Shown here: piece by piece, positions 29,387-38,625 of the stretch
Numbering within the stretch: the first letter of the stretch is position 1
How the letters are laid out: each line of letters starts with the position of its first letter
Translations under genes and position numbers: made by a program
DNA from: Saprospiraceae bacterium
GTDB lineage: Bacteria > Bacteroidota > Bacteroidia > Chitinophagales > Saprospiraceae
Assembly (NCBI GenBank): GCA_016710585.1
Contig: JADJVN010000004.1
Coordinates: 34,885-98,884 of the forward strand
Length of the DNA: 64,000 nucleotides
Reading direction: 5' to 3'
Notes under the pieces: generated by a model
Told to the model about the DNA's origin: nothing
Database searches by the model: none
The model's input: only the letters and a program-made list of their open reading frames with translations

Positions 29387-30647
29387 GATTTTCAATGATT
29401 CTTTTTAACGAATTATAAAATGTAAAAAGTTCGCTATAGCAATTATAAAGAGGAACAGGTGCAATTCTGATGACATCAGGCTCTCGCCAGTCACCAATAA
29501 TATTGTTTTCAATTAAACTGTTAAATATTTTTTTATCGGGTTGTTTTAGTTGAATTGAAAGTTGACAGCCTTTTTCATCATCTTTTTCAGGTGTAATAAT
29601 GTTTATATTAGGATGTGCCCATTCTCTTAATAAATTAGCCAAAAGATTATGCATCCTTATTGACTTGGTACGCAGATTATTAATTCCTGCTTTTTGGAAT
29701 AAAAGAAGAGATTCTCTTAATGCAGCCATAGCTAAAATTGGAGGATTGGATAGTTGCCAGCCTTCTGCTCCTATCATCATTTCAAATTTTGAACCCATTT
29801 TGAATCGACTGACTTTGTCATGTCCCCACCATCCGGATAATCTAGGTAGATTATGATCATCGTGATGTCTTTCATGAACAAAACATCCAGCAATACATCC
29901 AGGACCGCCATTTAAATATTTATACCCACACCAAACTGCAAAATCTGGTTCATCTTCATGAAGTTTTAAATCAAGATTTCCAGCGCCATGAGCTAGATCA
30001 AAGCCAACATTTGCACCATAGCTTTTTGCAAGTTTTGTGATTTGGGAAATAGGGTAGGCTTGACCAGTGTAATAGTTTACAGAACCAATGAGTACTAAGG
30101 CGATTTCCTCTCCTTCTGTTTTTAAAATTTCTTGTATTTGCTCGATAGTAATATAACCATTTTTACTGCTTGGTTTTAGTATTATTAAACTTTCGTTTGG
30201 ATCATAGCCATGAAATTTGATTTGAGATTCAACAGCATATCTATCCGATGGAAATGCAGAAAATTCTATTAATATTTTGTGACGAGTTTTTGTCGGACGA
30301 TAAAATGATATCATCATCAAGTGTAAATTGGTTGTAAGGCCATTCATCATGACGACTTCTTTTGGTTTTGCCCCAACTATTTCAGCCATAGGTTCACAGA
30401 GAAATTCATGATATTTTACCCAAGGATATTTTGCTTCTAAGTGTCCTTCTACGCCATACGTAGCCCAGTCATCCAATTCTTGTTTTACAGCTGCATTGGC
30501 TTGTTTTGAAAGTAGACCAAGCGAATTTCCACAGTAATAAATTAGATCGTTATTATTTTTATTCTTTGGAATGAAGAACATGTCTCTATATTGATGTAGC
30601 ACATCTTCTTGATCCAATTGTTGAAAATAATCTGAACTGTTTTTCAT
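29379..30647 (-). CDS. kynU: Kynureninase
   Basis: A 422-residue PLP enzyme that cleaves (3-hydroxy)kynurenine to (hydroxy)anthranilate and alanine. The Schiff-base Lys lies in WCGYKYLNGGPG, and GFDLAHGAGNLDL holds the PLP aspartate. YYCGNSLG near the N-terminus is a family stretch. It is the first gene of the two-gene unit with kmo. A CAAAGATA at 30688-30695, TATCTTTG on this strand, is a possible -7 element 40 bases upstream. Confidence 0.94.
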   Translation of the reverse strand: MKNSSDYFQQLDQEDVLHQYRDMFFIPKNKNNNDLIYYCGNSLGLLSKQANAAVKQELDDWATYGVEGHLEAKYPWVKYHEFLCEPMAEIVGAKPKEVVMMNGLTTNLHLMMISFYRPTKTRHKILIEFSAFPSDRYAVESQIKFHGYDPNESLIILKPSSKNGYITIEQIQEILKTEGEEIALVLIGSVNYYTGQAYPISQITKLAKSYGANVGFDLAHGAGNLDLKLHEDEPDFAVWCGYKYLNGGPGCIAGCFVHERHHDDHNLPRLSGWWGHDKVSRFKMGSKFEMMIGAEGWQLSNPPILAMAALRESLLLFQKAGINNLRTKSIRMHNLLANLLREWAHPNINIITPEKDDEKGCQLSIQLKQPDKKIFNSLIENNIIGDWREPDVIRIAPVPLYNCYSELFTFYNSLKRIIENHG

Positions 30648-30760
30648 TTAAAAATTATATTTAGCTTTAAGCAGTTTGTTTAATTCCCAAAGATAATAAC
30701 TAATTTTAAATTAATATATTAAAAATATTAGTAATATGTAAATTGTGCATATATTTGTTC

Positions 30761-31678
30761 ATGGATTGGCATTCAGCAATAAAGGGATTCACAATGTATT
30801 TAAAATTGGAGAGATCGCTATCCAAGCATTCTATCGAAGCTTATGTAGATGATATTAATAAATTGGCGAATTATACGATTCAACATTTGAGAGACAAATC
30901 AGTGAATGATTTGACAAGGATGGATATTGAAGCCTTTATTGCGAATATTTTTAAAAATGGTTTATCTGATAGATCACAATCGCGAATATTATCTGGGATT
31001 AAAGCCTTTTTTAAGTATCTAATTATCGAAGATATAATAGTAGATAATCCTTGTTCTGGGATAGAAGGTCCAAAGTTAGCTAAAGTCCTCCCGGATACAC
31101 TCTCTTATGAAGAGATTCAATTAATAATTGCCCAGGTAGACTTAAGTTCTGATTTTGGACACAGAGATCGAGCAATCTTGGAGACCTTGTACGCTTGTGG
31201 AATAAGAGTTTCAGAGTGTACGGAATTAAAATGCTCGAATTTATTTGAGCAAGCAGGAATTATCAAAGTCGTGGGAAAAGGAAACAAAGAGAGATTGGTT
31301 CCAATAGGTGAAAAGGCAATTCATCATATTAAACTTTATAAAGATGGACTACGGAATAAATTGCCTCAAACCAAAGGCCATACAGATTTTTTATTTCTTA
31401 ATAGATTTGGCAAAAAGCTTTCTAGGATTTCTATTTTTAATATGGTAAAAAAATATACTTTGACAGCTGGAATAAAAAAAGACATCAGTCCTCATACATT
31501 TCGTCATTCATTTGCGACACATCTTGTTGAAGGGGGAGCCAATTTAAGAGCTGTTCAAGAAATGCTTGGCCATGAATCAATAACGACGACAGAAATTTAC
31601 ACCCATTTGGATTCAAATTTTTTGAGAAATACCATTTTGGCATATCATCCACGGAATAATAATTTGAAACTTTCCTGA
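30761..31678 (+). CDS. xerD: Tyrosine recombinase XerD-like
   Basis: A 305-residue recombinase from the ATG at 30761 (a TTG lies upstream in frame but adds a non-family extension). The SAM-like N-terminal domain is at 1-90. The catalytic domain has Arg149, H245-x-x-R248, His271 and nucleophile Tyr280. Length and motif spacing match the chromosome-dimer resolvases XerC/XerD. No phage or transposon genes, repeats or attachment sites flank it, so it is most likely the housekeeping enzyme. XerC versus XerD cannot be settled from this gene alone. Confidence 0.85.
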   Translation: MDWHSAIKGFTMYLKLERSLSKHSIEAYVDDINKLANYTIQHLRDKSVNDLTRMDIEAFIANIFKNGLSDRSQSRILSGIKAFFKYLIIEDIIVDNPCSGIEGPKLAKVLPDTLSYEEIQLIIAQVDLSSDFGHRDRAILETLYACGIRVSECTELKCSNLFEQAGIIKVVGKGNKERLVPIGEKAIHHIKLYKDGLRNKLPQTKGHTDFLFLNRFGKKLSRISIFNMVKKYTLTAGIKKDISPHTFRHSFATHLVEGGANLRAVQEMLGHESITTTEIYTHLDSNFLRNTILAYHPRNNNLKLS

Positions 31679-31994
31679 TATATCCTTTAATAATTTTGTA
31701 ATCGTGTCAATTTCGTTCTTTTATATTTAAATATAGTGTAATTATATTTATTTATTCTGAAATGTAGCGCTTTTTAGAAATTTTAATTTACTTGATTTTG
31801 AACCTTAACATTATTTTAACCGTTAATTTGTTGATATTGAATTCATATTAAATAATCTTTTATATGAAAATGTAAATAATCTTTGGCAATTAGTTTTGAA
31901 TTTTAACAATTCAGACTATTTTTGCATCAAATATGTGATAAGTAATTCACATATAAATGAAAAATATTTGTACCCATTTGATATACAGTAAGTT
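31679..31994. other. 316-base AT-rich leader of the respiratory operon
   Basis: No coding frame or RNA gene is visible. The only feature I can support is the promoter at 31895-31924. The rest is very AT-rich and shows no clear hairpin or inverted repeat. Confidence 0.5.
31895..31924 (+). promoter_or_regulatory. Promoter of the act-cox operon (TTTG-N18-TATTTTTG)
   Basis: TTTG at 31895-31898 and TAnnTTTG at 31917-31924 match the Bacteroidota consensus perfectly with an 18-base spacer. The predicted start is about 65 bases before the actA ATG. No other good candidate appears ahead of the 16-kb operon. Confidence 0.55.
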
Positions 31995-33308
31995 ATGAAC
32001 TGCAAACCATTTTTAAATAGTATCTTGATAATCTTCTTATCAACTGCAGTTCTTAGTGCCGCTCCTGATTTAGATAAAGGGAAAACTTTATTCAAAGACA
32101 ATTGTGCCTCTTGTCATAATAAAAATATGAAAGATGACATGACTGGTCCCGCATTAGGTGGTGCTAAAGAACGTTGGGCAAGCTATCCGAAAGAAGATTT
32201 AACTAAGTGGATGCGAAATTCACAAAGTTTAATTAAATCTGGACATCCTCGTGCTACTGAACTTTTTGCAAAGTGGAAGACGACGATGACTCCTTTTCCA
32301 AATTTAACTGATCAAGATATTGATGATGTTTTTGCCTATATTGAAGGGGTCAATAACGGAACTTATGGGCCAAAAGCTGCAGTTGCTGGTCCTGGTGCTG
32401 CCAACACTGGTACTTCATCATCATCTGGGTTTTCTTGGTGGTTGTACGGGATATTTGCCTTATTAGGTATTATAGCACTATTTTTATGGAACATTATTTC
32501 AGATTTAAATTATTCAAAGAGCAAATCAGAAGGTGATTCTTCAGCACACAAAAAGACTGTTTTTGATCTTTTAACCAGTAAAACGGTAATTGGATTTGTA
32601 CTTTTTGGAATTATATTATTTGGTGGATACACTACAGTAAATAATGCAATTTCAGTCGGTAGTCGAAAGAATTATGCTCCAGATCAACCGATTAAGTTCA
32701 GTCACGCGACCCATGCTGGTCTAAATAAAGTGGATTGTAATTATTGCCACGACGGTGCTAGAAGATCTAAGCAATCAATCATTCCTGGTTCAAGTACTTG
32801 TATGAATTGTCATGCTGCAATAAAAGTAGGCTCCAAATACGGAACAGCGGAGATAACTAAAATATATGCATCTATTGGTTTTGATCCAGAAAAAGGAACC
32901 TATATTGAAAATTATAACAAATTGTCTAATGAAGATATCCAACAAATTTATTCTAAGTGGATCGCTTCAAATATCTTAAAGGAGAAAAAAACGATAACTT
33001 TAACTGAAGGTGACCAAAATGAAGTAGATCGACAAATAAGAGAGTTGACAGCTTCATTAACTTCGGAGGAAAAGCCTTCAATAGCTGGACCCATCGAATG
33101 GGTCAGAATTCACAATCTACCAGATCATGTTTATTTCAATCACTCACAGCACGTAACTGTTGGAAAAGTAGCCTGTCAGCAATGTCACGGTAAAATTGAA
33201 AACATGGAAGTGGTAAAACAGTATTCTCCGCTATCTATGGGTTGGTGCATCAATTGCCATAGAGAAACAGATGTTAAATTTGCAGATAATAAATATTATG
33301 ATGCATAA
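31995..33308 (+). CDS. actA: Alternative complex III subunit A, multihaem cytochrome c (cut short by an in-frame stop)
   Basis: The haem-rich subunit of alternative complex III. A signal peptide (about 1-22) leads to a cytochrome c domain with C37ASCH. Two membrane helices (about 150-210) follow, then a multihaem domain with CxxCH at 248, 269, 394 and 418. The frame stops at TAA 33306-33308 (codon 438). The same frame then continues for 30 codons with family-typical sequence and a sixth CxxCH. The gene as written therefore lacks its last haem site. The full form would have 468 residues. It opens the act-cox operon, where the complex passes quinol electrons to a cytochrome or directly to the oxidase. 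Confidence 0.85.
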   Translation: MNCKPFLNSILIIFLSTAVLSAAPDLDKGKTLFKDNCASCHNKNMKDDMTGPALGGAKERWASYPKEDLTKWMRNSQSLIKSGHPRATELFAKWKTTMTPFPNLTDQDIDDVFAYIEGVNNGTYGPKAAVAGPGAANTGTSSSSGFSWWLYGIFALLGIIALFLWNIISDLNYSKSKSEGDSSAHKKTVFDLLTSKTVIGFVLFGIILFGGYTTVNNAISVGSRKNYAPDQPIKFSHATHAGLNKVDCNYCHDGARRSKQSIIPGSSTCMNCHAAIKVGSKYGTAEITKIYASIGFDPEKGTYIENYNKLSNEDIQQIYSKWIASNILKEKKTITLTEGDQNEVDRQIRELTASLTSEEKPSIAGPIEWVRIHNLPDHVYFNHSQHVTVGKVACQQCHGKIENMEVVKQYSPLSMGWCINCHRETDVKFADNKYYDA

Positions 33309-33401
33309 AAGACTTACCATGATGAAATAAAATCTGGTGAAAGAAAATCAGTAAAAGTTGCCGATATTGGTGGATTGGAATGCCAAAAATGTCATTATTA
33401 A
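33309..33401 (+). pseudogene. Detached C-terminal tail of ActA with the sixth haem motif
   Basis: Thirty in-frame codons after the actA stop read KTYHDEIKSG and later IGGLECQKCHY, then TAA. The ending GGxECQKCHY is the usual C-terminus of ActA proteins. No start codon of its own is evident. It would be translated only by readthrough of the TAA, or if that stop is a sequence error. Confidence 0.7.
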
Positions 33402-33420
33402 AATCAAGCAAATCCAAAGA

Positions 33421-36400
33421 ATGAAAAATCAAAATATACAGACTTGGGTAGATGAGAAAGATTTAATGGAGGAATCTTTTGTACAAAATCTTGAAGGTCA
33501 GGAATTTGATCCAATTAGTGTTGAATCCATTCTCGAAGATGAGAAATCTGGGTTTATCGAGACTAATAGGAGGGACTTTCTAAAACTTTTAGGATTTGGT
33601 GTAGGAGCTGCTACTTTGGCATCTTGTGAAGCGCCGATAAAAAAAGCAATTCCATATACAGTTCGTCCAGATAGTATTATTCCTGGGGTCGCAAATTATT
33701 ATGCCTCTACCTTTGTGAATGGCGGCGATGTTTGTCCAGTATTAGTAAAGACGCGCGAAGGAAGACCAATTAAAATAGAAGGTAATCCACTTGCCAGTTA
33801 TACTAAAGGGGGAACTTCAGCAAGAGCTCAGGCTTCAGTGCTTAGTTTATATGATTATAATAGAACTCAGAACCCAGCAAGAGTTTCTGGCGATGGCAAA
33901 ACTGAATCTATCTCTTGGGATGAACTTGACACAGCTGTTAAGGCAGCTTTGGTTGGTGCAAGAGTGAGAATATTAAGCAGCACAATACTTAGCCCAACTG
34001 CAAAAAAAGCAATACAAGATTTTTGTGTAAAATATCCAAATTCAAAGCATATCACATATGATGCTGTATCATCTTCAGCATTATTAGACGCAAGTCAAAA
34101 GTGTTTTGGCGAAAGAAATATCCCTGATTTCAGATTTGACCTAGCAGACGTTATTGTCAGTTTTAATGCAGACTTCTTAGGGACTTGGATTTCTCCAATA
34201 GAATACGCTAGTCAGTATGCTTCAAAAAGGAAATTAGATTCTGCAACTGCATCTATGTCGAAGCATTTTCAAGTAGAATCTAGAATGTCTTTAACAGGTT
34301 CTAATGCTGATAATAGAATTATGGTAAGACCTTCTGAACAAGGGGCGGCAATGGTTTCATTGTATAATTTAATCGCCTCAAAAATTGGCTCAACTCCAAT
34401 ACCGAATGCTGAGCTTAATGAAACTGCAAAAGCTAAATTAAACAAAGTTGCTGATGCACTTATTGCAGCAAAAGGAAAGTCCTTGGTAGTTTGTGGAACG
34501 AATAATTTATCAGAACAAATCATTTGTTTTGGATTAAACAATATACTTGGAAATATTGGCTCCACTGTCAGTTTTTCAAAACCTTCATATCAGAGACAAG
34601 GAAGCGACCAAGACTTTAGTAATTTAATTAAAGAAATGCAATCCAGTTCTGTGGATGCATTAATAGTTTGGAATGCCAACCCAGTATACGATAGCCCTTT
34701 GGCTAAAGATTTTACAGCTGCCATGGCAAATGTAAAATTGAAAATAAGTCTTAATCAAAGTTTAGATGAGACTTCGTCAGTGTGTAATTATGTTGCACCA
34801 GACCATCATTATCTAGAATCATGGGGTGATGCTGAAGCAAAAAGAGGTTGTTATTCATTAATCCAACCAACCATAAATCCTTTATTTAACACGAGACAAG
34901 CGCCTTTGAGCTTGTTGATATGGGCTGATAGTGCATCGATAAATAAACTTTCAGACCAACCATATTATGAGTACTTAAAATCGAATTGGCAAAGCAATAT
35001 TTTATCAAAAGGAGCAAATGCTTCTTGGGATAAAACTTTACATGATGGTTATCTTGAAGCTGACTCATCTGCTGGAAGTGCAGTGTTCAGTTGCAATGTA
35101 AATGAGGCGGTTGCTACTATTACGAAGTCAAATGCAACAGGAACTGAAGTTGAGTTCTATGAAAGTCATAATTTAGGTTCTGGTCAATATGCAAACAATC
35201 CTTGGCTCATGGAATTACCTGATCCAATTACGAGATCTGTTTGGGGAAATTATTTAGCAGTATCTGTAAAATTTGATGGGGACAGAAGATTTATTGTTTC
35301 CAATGGTGTAAAAGAAAATGGAGAACTCATTAGTTTTAATGCAAAAGGAGAAACTAAGTCAATTGGAGCAGTTAAACAATTTGGACAACTTGAAGGTACT
35401 TCTGCTATTGCAATCGGATATGGTAGGACCAAAGCTGGAGATTGTGGAACGGATATTGGCACTGATGTTTTTCCTTATTGTAGTGTAGATGCTTTGGGAT
35501 ATATTCAATATTTTACGGTTGCAGAATTGGGTAATTCAGCTGGAATTATTGAAAAGAACTATGCTAGTGTACAACATCATCATACACTTGGTGTCACTGC
35601 AATTGAAAAGAGTTCAGGTAAAAAAATAAATGCTGATGAAGCAGCATTGGTGGATGATTTTTTCAAACCAATTGCAAAAGGTTTCCAAGGTTCATTGACT
35701 AAGAGATCTGTGATTCGTCAGTCTAATCATAAAAATCTTAAAGAAAGTGTTGAAGCACTTCACGAGGAAAGAGCAGATTTTCAAAAACTAAATAGTCATA
35801 CACTATATCCAGGTCATGATTATAAGTATAATTCTGGTCATCACTGGGGAATGCATGTTGATTTGAATTCATGTATTGGATGTGGAACATGTGCTGTCGC
35901 TTGTATGGCTGAGAACAATGTTCCTGTAGTTGGAAAGAAAGAAGTAAGCCGTCATCATGAAATGACATGGTTGAGAATAGATAGATATTACTATGGTGAC
36001 GTAGAGAATCCAAACGTAGTATACCAGCCTTTAATGTGTCAGCATTGTAATAATGCACCTTGTGAGAACGTATGTCCTGTGAATGCAACCAACCACTCTG
36101 CTGATGGATTAAATCAAATGGCATATAATAGATGTGTTGGTACCAGATATTGTGCCAATAACTGTCCATTTAAAGTTAGAAGATTTAATTGGTATGATTT
36201 TACAGCAGCGGATTTATTCCCTGTAAACCAAAAAAATCTTAATAAGGAAACAGATAAGCCTTTTTATGCAGATAATATCGTGAGAATGGTATTGAATCCT
36301 GATGTGACAGTGAGATCTAGAGGTGTCATTGAAAAATGCTCATTCTGTATTCAAAGAATTCAAGAAGGAAAATTGAATGCTAAAAAAGAACAGCGTGCAT

Positions 36401-36606
36401 TGACAGACAATGATGTAAAGACTGCCTGTCAGACAGCATGTCCTACAGGAGCGATTACATTCGGAGATATGAATAATGAAGGAGGTCAGTTGTCAAAAAA
36501 ATTACAAAATCCTTTAAATTATATAGTATTGGAAGAAGTCAATGTTAAACCAGCAGTGACTTATACAATGAAAGTAAATAATAGGGACGAAAGTCTGGAT
36601 GCATAA
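33421..36606 (+). CDS. actB: Alternative complex III subunit B, molybdopterin-like/iron-sulfur protein
   Basis: The largest subunit, 1061 residues from the ATG at 33421. Twin arginines in NRRDFLKLLGFG (about 48-60) mark Tat export. A molybdopterin-oxidoreductase-like domain follows; in this family it is known to lack cofactor. The C-terminal ferredoxin region carries four cysteine clusters, beginning at C818 (CIGCGTCAVAC), then CQHCNNAPCENVCP, CVGTRYCANNCP, and CSFC with CQTACP. These carry the iron-sulfur wire. An in-frame extension to 33358 overlaps the ActA tail and is not used. The gene follows actA by 19 bases (counting the tail). Confidence 0.92.
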   Translation: MKNQNIQTWVDEKDLMEESFVQNLEGQEFDPISVESILEDEKSGFIETNRRDFLKLLGFGVGAATLASCEAPIKKAIPYTVRPDSIIPGVANYYASTFVNGGDVCPVLVKTREGRPIKIEGNPLASYTKGGTSARAQASVLSLYDYNRTQNPARVSGDGKTESISWDELDTAVKAALVGARVRILSSTILSPTAKKAIQDFCVKYPNSKHITYDAVSSSALLDASQKCFGERNIPDFRFDLADVIVSFNADFLGTWISPIEYASQYASKRKLDSATASMSKHFQVESRMSLTGSNADNRIMVRPSEQGAAMVSLYNLIASKIGSTPIPNAELNETAKAKLNKVADALIAAKGKSLVVCGTNNLSEQIICFGLNNILGNIGSTVSFSKPSYQRQGSDQDFSNLIKEMQSSSVDALIVWNANPVYDSPLAKDFTAAMANVKLKISLNQSLDETSSVCNYVAPDHHYLESWGDAEAKRGCYSLIQPTINPLFNTRQAPLSLLIWADSASINKLSDQPYYEYLKSNWQSNILSKGANASWDKTLHDGYLEADSSAGSAVFSCNVNEAVATITKSNATGTEVEFYESHNLGSGQYANNPWLMELPDPITRSVWGNYLAVSVKFDGDRRFIVSNGVKENGELISFNAKGETKSIGAVKQFGQLEGTSAIAIGYGRTKAGDCGTDIGTDVFPYCSVDALGYIQYFTVAELGNSAGIIEKNYASVQHHHTLGVTAIEKSSGKKINADEAALVDDFFKPIAKGFQGSLTKRSVIRQSNHKNLKESVEALHEERADFQKLNSHTLYPGHDYKYNSGHHWGMHVDLNSCIGCGTCAVACMAENNVPVVGKKEVSRHHEMTWLRIDRYYYGDVENPNVVYQPLMCQHCNNAPCENVCPVNATNHSADGLNQMAYNRCVGTRYCANNCPFKVRRFNWYDFTAADLFPVNQKNLNKETDKPFYADNIVRMVLNPDVTVRSRGVIEKCSFCIQRIQEGKLNAKKEQRALTDNDVKTACQTACPTGAITFGDMNNEGGQLSKKLQNPLNYIVLEEVNVKPAVTYTMKVNNRDESLDA

Positions 36607-36627
36607 ACCAATTAAAATTAAGCAAAG

Positions 36628-37989
36628 ATGTCAGCAGTTGTATCGCCAGTAAGGAGACCACTTATAGAAGGAAACAAGACCTATCATCAGATTACAGAAG
36701 ATCTTTGTTCTCCTACAGAAAGAACCCCTAGTCGTGCATGGGTTATTGCATTTATCATCGCTGTAGCAACTATGGCATATGGTTTTTTCTGTATTGGATG
36801 GACTATATGGATGGGAACTGGATCATGGAATTTGAACAGAACTATCGGTTGGGGTTATGATATTACAAACTTCGTTTGGTGGATTGGTATTGGACACGCA
36901 GGTACCTTGATTTCTGCCATATTAATGTTGTTTAGACAGCGATGGAGGACAGGAGTAAATAGAGCAGCTGAGGCAATGACCATTTTTGCTGTTATATGTG
37001 CCGCGATTTTTCCATTGATTCACGTTGGTAGAATTTGGGTTGTTTTTTATTTCTTTCCTTATCCAAACGTAAGAGGACCACTTTGGCCTAATTTTAATTC
37101 GCCATTATTGTGGGACGTGTTTGCAATTTCAACATATTTTTCAGTATCACTATTATTTTGGTACACTGGTTTAGTTCCAGATTTTGCAACAGTGAGAAAT
37201 CGTGCTACTGGTTTAAGAAAGAAAATATATAATTTTTTATCTTTTGGTTGGACAGGTTCAGCAAAACATTGGTCAAGATGGGAATCTTTATCTTTAGTAT
37301 TGGCAGGACTTTCTACGCCATTGGTTTTATCTGTACACACGATAGTTAGTTTTGACTTTGCTACTTCAGTAATACCGGGATGGCATACGACTATATTTCC
37401 ACCTTACTTTGTAGCTGGAGCGATATTTTCTGGATTTGCTATGGTGCTCACTTTGATGTTGATCACTAGAAAAATATTAAAACTTGAAGAATATATCACA
37501 CTTGAGCATATCGAATCGATGAATAAAGTGATTCTAGTTACTGGAACTATAGTAGGTGTAGCTTATTTGACAGAGTTATTTATAGCATGGTATTCTGGAT
37601 ATGTTTATGAGCAATTTGCATTCTTTAATAGAGCAATGGGCGTTTATTGGTGGTCTTATTTTGGAATGATGGCATGTAATGTGATTTCACCTCAGATATT
37701 TTGGGTTAAAAAATTCAGAAGATCAGTTTTGGTGACTTTTATAATGTCCATTTTTGTGAATATAGGTATGTGGTTCGAGAGATTTGTAATCATTGCTACA
37801 ACTTTGGCGAGAGATTATCTTCCATCTTCGTGGTCATATTATTATCCTACATGGGTTGAAATTGGAATATTCATTGGTACTATTGGCTTGTTCTTTACAC
37901 TGTATATGATTTTTTACAAGAGTGGCTCCGGTAGTAGCTATTGCAGAAGTAAAATCTATATTAAAATTGGGTGGCAATCAATATGTTGA
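36628..37989 (+). CDS. actC: Alternative complex III subunit C, NrfD-like membrane protein (C-terminus frameshifted)
   Basis: An NrfD/PsrC-type membrane protein that forms the quinol site of the complex, with about ten hydrophobic helices and the family stretch GWGYDITNFVWWIGIGHAGTLISA. The frame is intact for 431 codons, to FYKS. There one extra G (37924 or 37925) shifts it, and the last 22 residues are not family-like. Removing the base restores a tail in frame 2 up to 38071 (480 residues). All helices lie before the shift, so the altered protein might still insert in the membrane. Confidence 0.85.
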   Translation: MSAVVSPVRRPLIEGNKTYHQITEDLCSPTERTPSRAWVIAFIIAVATMAYGFFCIGWTIWMGTGSWNLNRTIGWGYDITNFVWWIGIGHAGTLISAILMLFRQRWRTGVNRAAEAMTIFAVICAAIFPLIHVGRIWVVFYFFPYPNVRGPLWPNFNSPLLWDVFAISTYFSVSLLFWYTGLVPDFATVRNRATGLRKKIYNFLSFGWTGSAKHWSRWESLSLVLAGLSTPLVLSVHTIVSFDFATSVIPGWHTTIFPPYFVAGAIFSGFAMVLTLMLITRKILKLEEYITLEHIESMNKVILVTGTIVGVAYLTELFIAWYSGYVYEQFAFFNRAMGVYWWSYFGMMACNVISPQIFWVKKFRRSVLVTFIMSIFVNIGMWFERFVIIATTLARDYLPSSWSYYYPTWVEIGIFIGTIGLFFTLYMIFYKSGSGSSYCRSKIYIKIGWQSIC

Positions 37990-38071
37990 AAGCCATAATT
38001 ACAAGCATGTTCATGGATTTTCAGATCATCATGGTCATGAAGAAAGTCATCATGAATCACACCATCATTAA
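37925..38071 (+). pseudogene. Out-of-frame C-terminal tail of ActC, histidine-rich
   Basis: In frame 2 the codons from 37925 read APVVAIAEVKSIL and then a histidine-rich end (HVHGFSDHHGHEESHHES, then HHH), closing with TAA at 38069. The sequence joins ActC after FYKS when one G is removed. The ending is 30 bases before actD, a normal operon spacing, which supports this as the true end. Confidence 0.7.
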
Positions 38072-38101
38072 TTTATTTATTAACTTGAAGATCATTAAAA
38101 A

Positions 38102-38623
38102 ATGAGACGATATAATAAAGAGGTAATTTACGGGATCTATGACGATGAAGAGAAGCTACTTCAAGCTGTGCGTAGAGCAAAATCTAAACATTTAAATATC
38201 TTAGACGTCTATTCACCTTTTCCAGTGCATGGATTGGATCAAGCAATGGGTATTGAGGAATCTCGATTGCACCAAGCAGGTTTTGTTTATGGTTTATGTG
38301 GAACATTGACCGCATTTTTAGGAATGTCTTGGATATTTACAAAGGATTGGCCGATAATATTTGGAGGAAAACCATACTGGCCAGTACCAGCATTTATACC
38401 CATAACATTTGAGCTTACTGTATTATTTGCTGCTTGGGGTATGACGATTACTTTTTACACTATTTGTGGACTTTGGCCAGGTGTAGAAAACCCACAATTG
38501 GACTTAAGAACTACTGACGATAAATTCTGTATTGCATTTGATTCAAATGAAGTTTCAAATTCTGATGTGCGGTCTTTTTTTACAGAAACAGGCGCTGAAG
38601 AAGTAAACACAAAATCGATCTAA
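38102..38623 (+). CDS. actD: Alternative complex III subunit D (DUF3341)
   Basis: A 173-residue membrane protein of the DUF3341 family. The N-terminal soluble part (YGIYDDEEKLLQAVRRAK, YSPFPVHGLDQAMG) precedes two transmembrane helices (about 62-80 and 100-123) with the family stretch GGKPYWPVPAFIPITFELTVL. It carries no cofactor and anchors the complex. The stop lies two bases before actE. Confidence 0.92.
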   Translation: MRRYNKEVIYGIYDDEEKLLQAVRRAKSKHLNILDVYSPFPVHGLDQAMGIEESRLHQAGFVYGLCGTLTAFLGMSWIFTKDWPIIFGGKPYWPVPAFIPITFELTVLFAAWGMTITFYTICGLWPGVENPQLDLRTTDDKFCIAFDSNEVSNSDVRSFFTETGAEEVNTKSI

Positions 38624-38625
38624 TC

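Noticed and set aside
30761..31678. xerD as integrase of a mobile element
   Set aside because: No repeats, tRNA target, phage or conjugation genes nearby; length and motifs match housekeeping Xer proteins.
33358..33420. Upstream extension of actB
   Set aside because: It would begin inside the ActA tail, is not family-like, and an ATG at 33421 gives the usual N-terminus with Tat signal.
35738..36169. Minus-strand frame of 143 codons inside actB
   Set aside because: Antisense to the iron-sulfur region; low-complexity His/Tyr composition derived from that gene.
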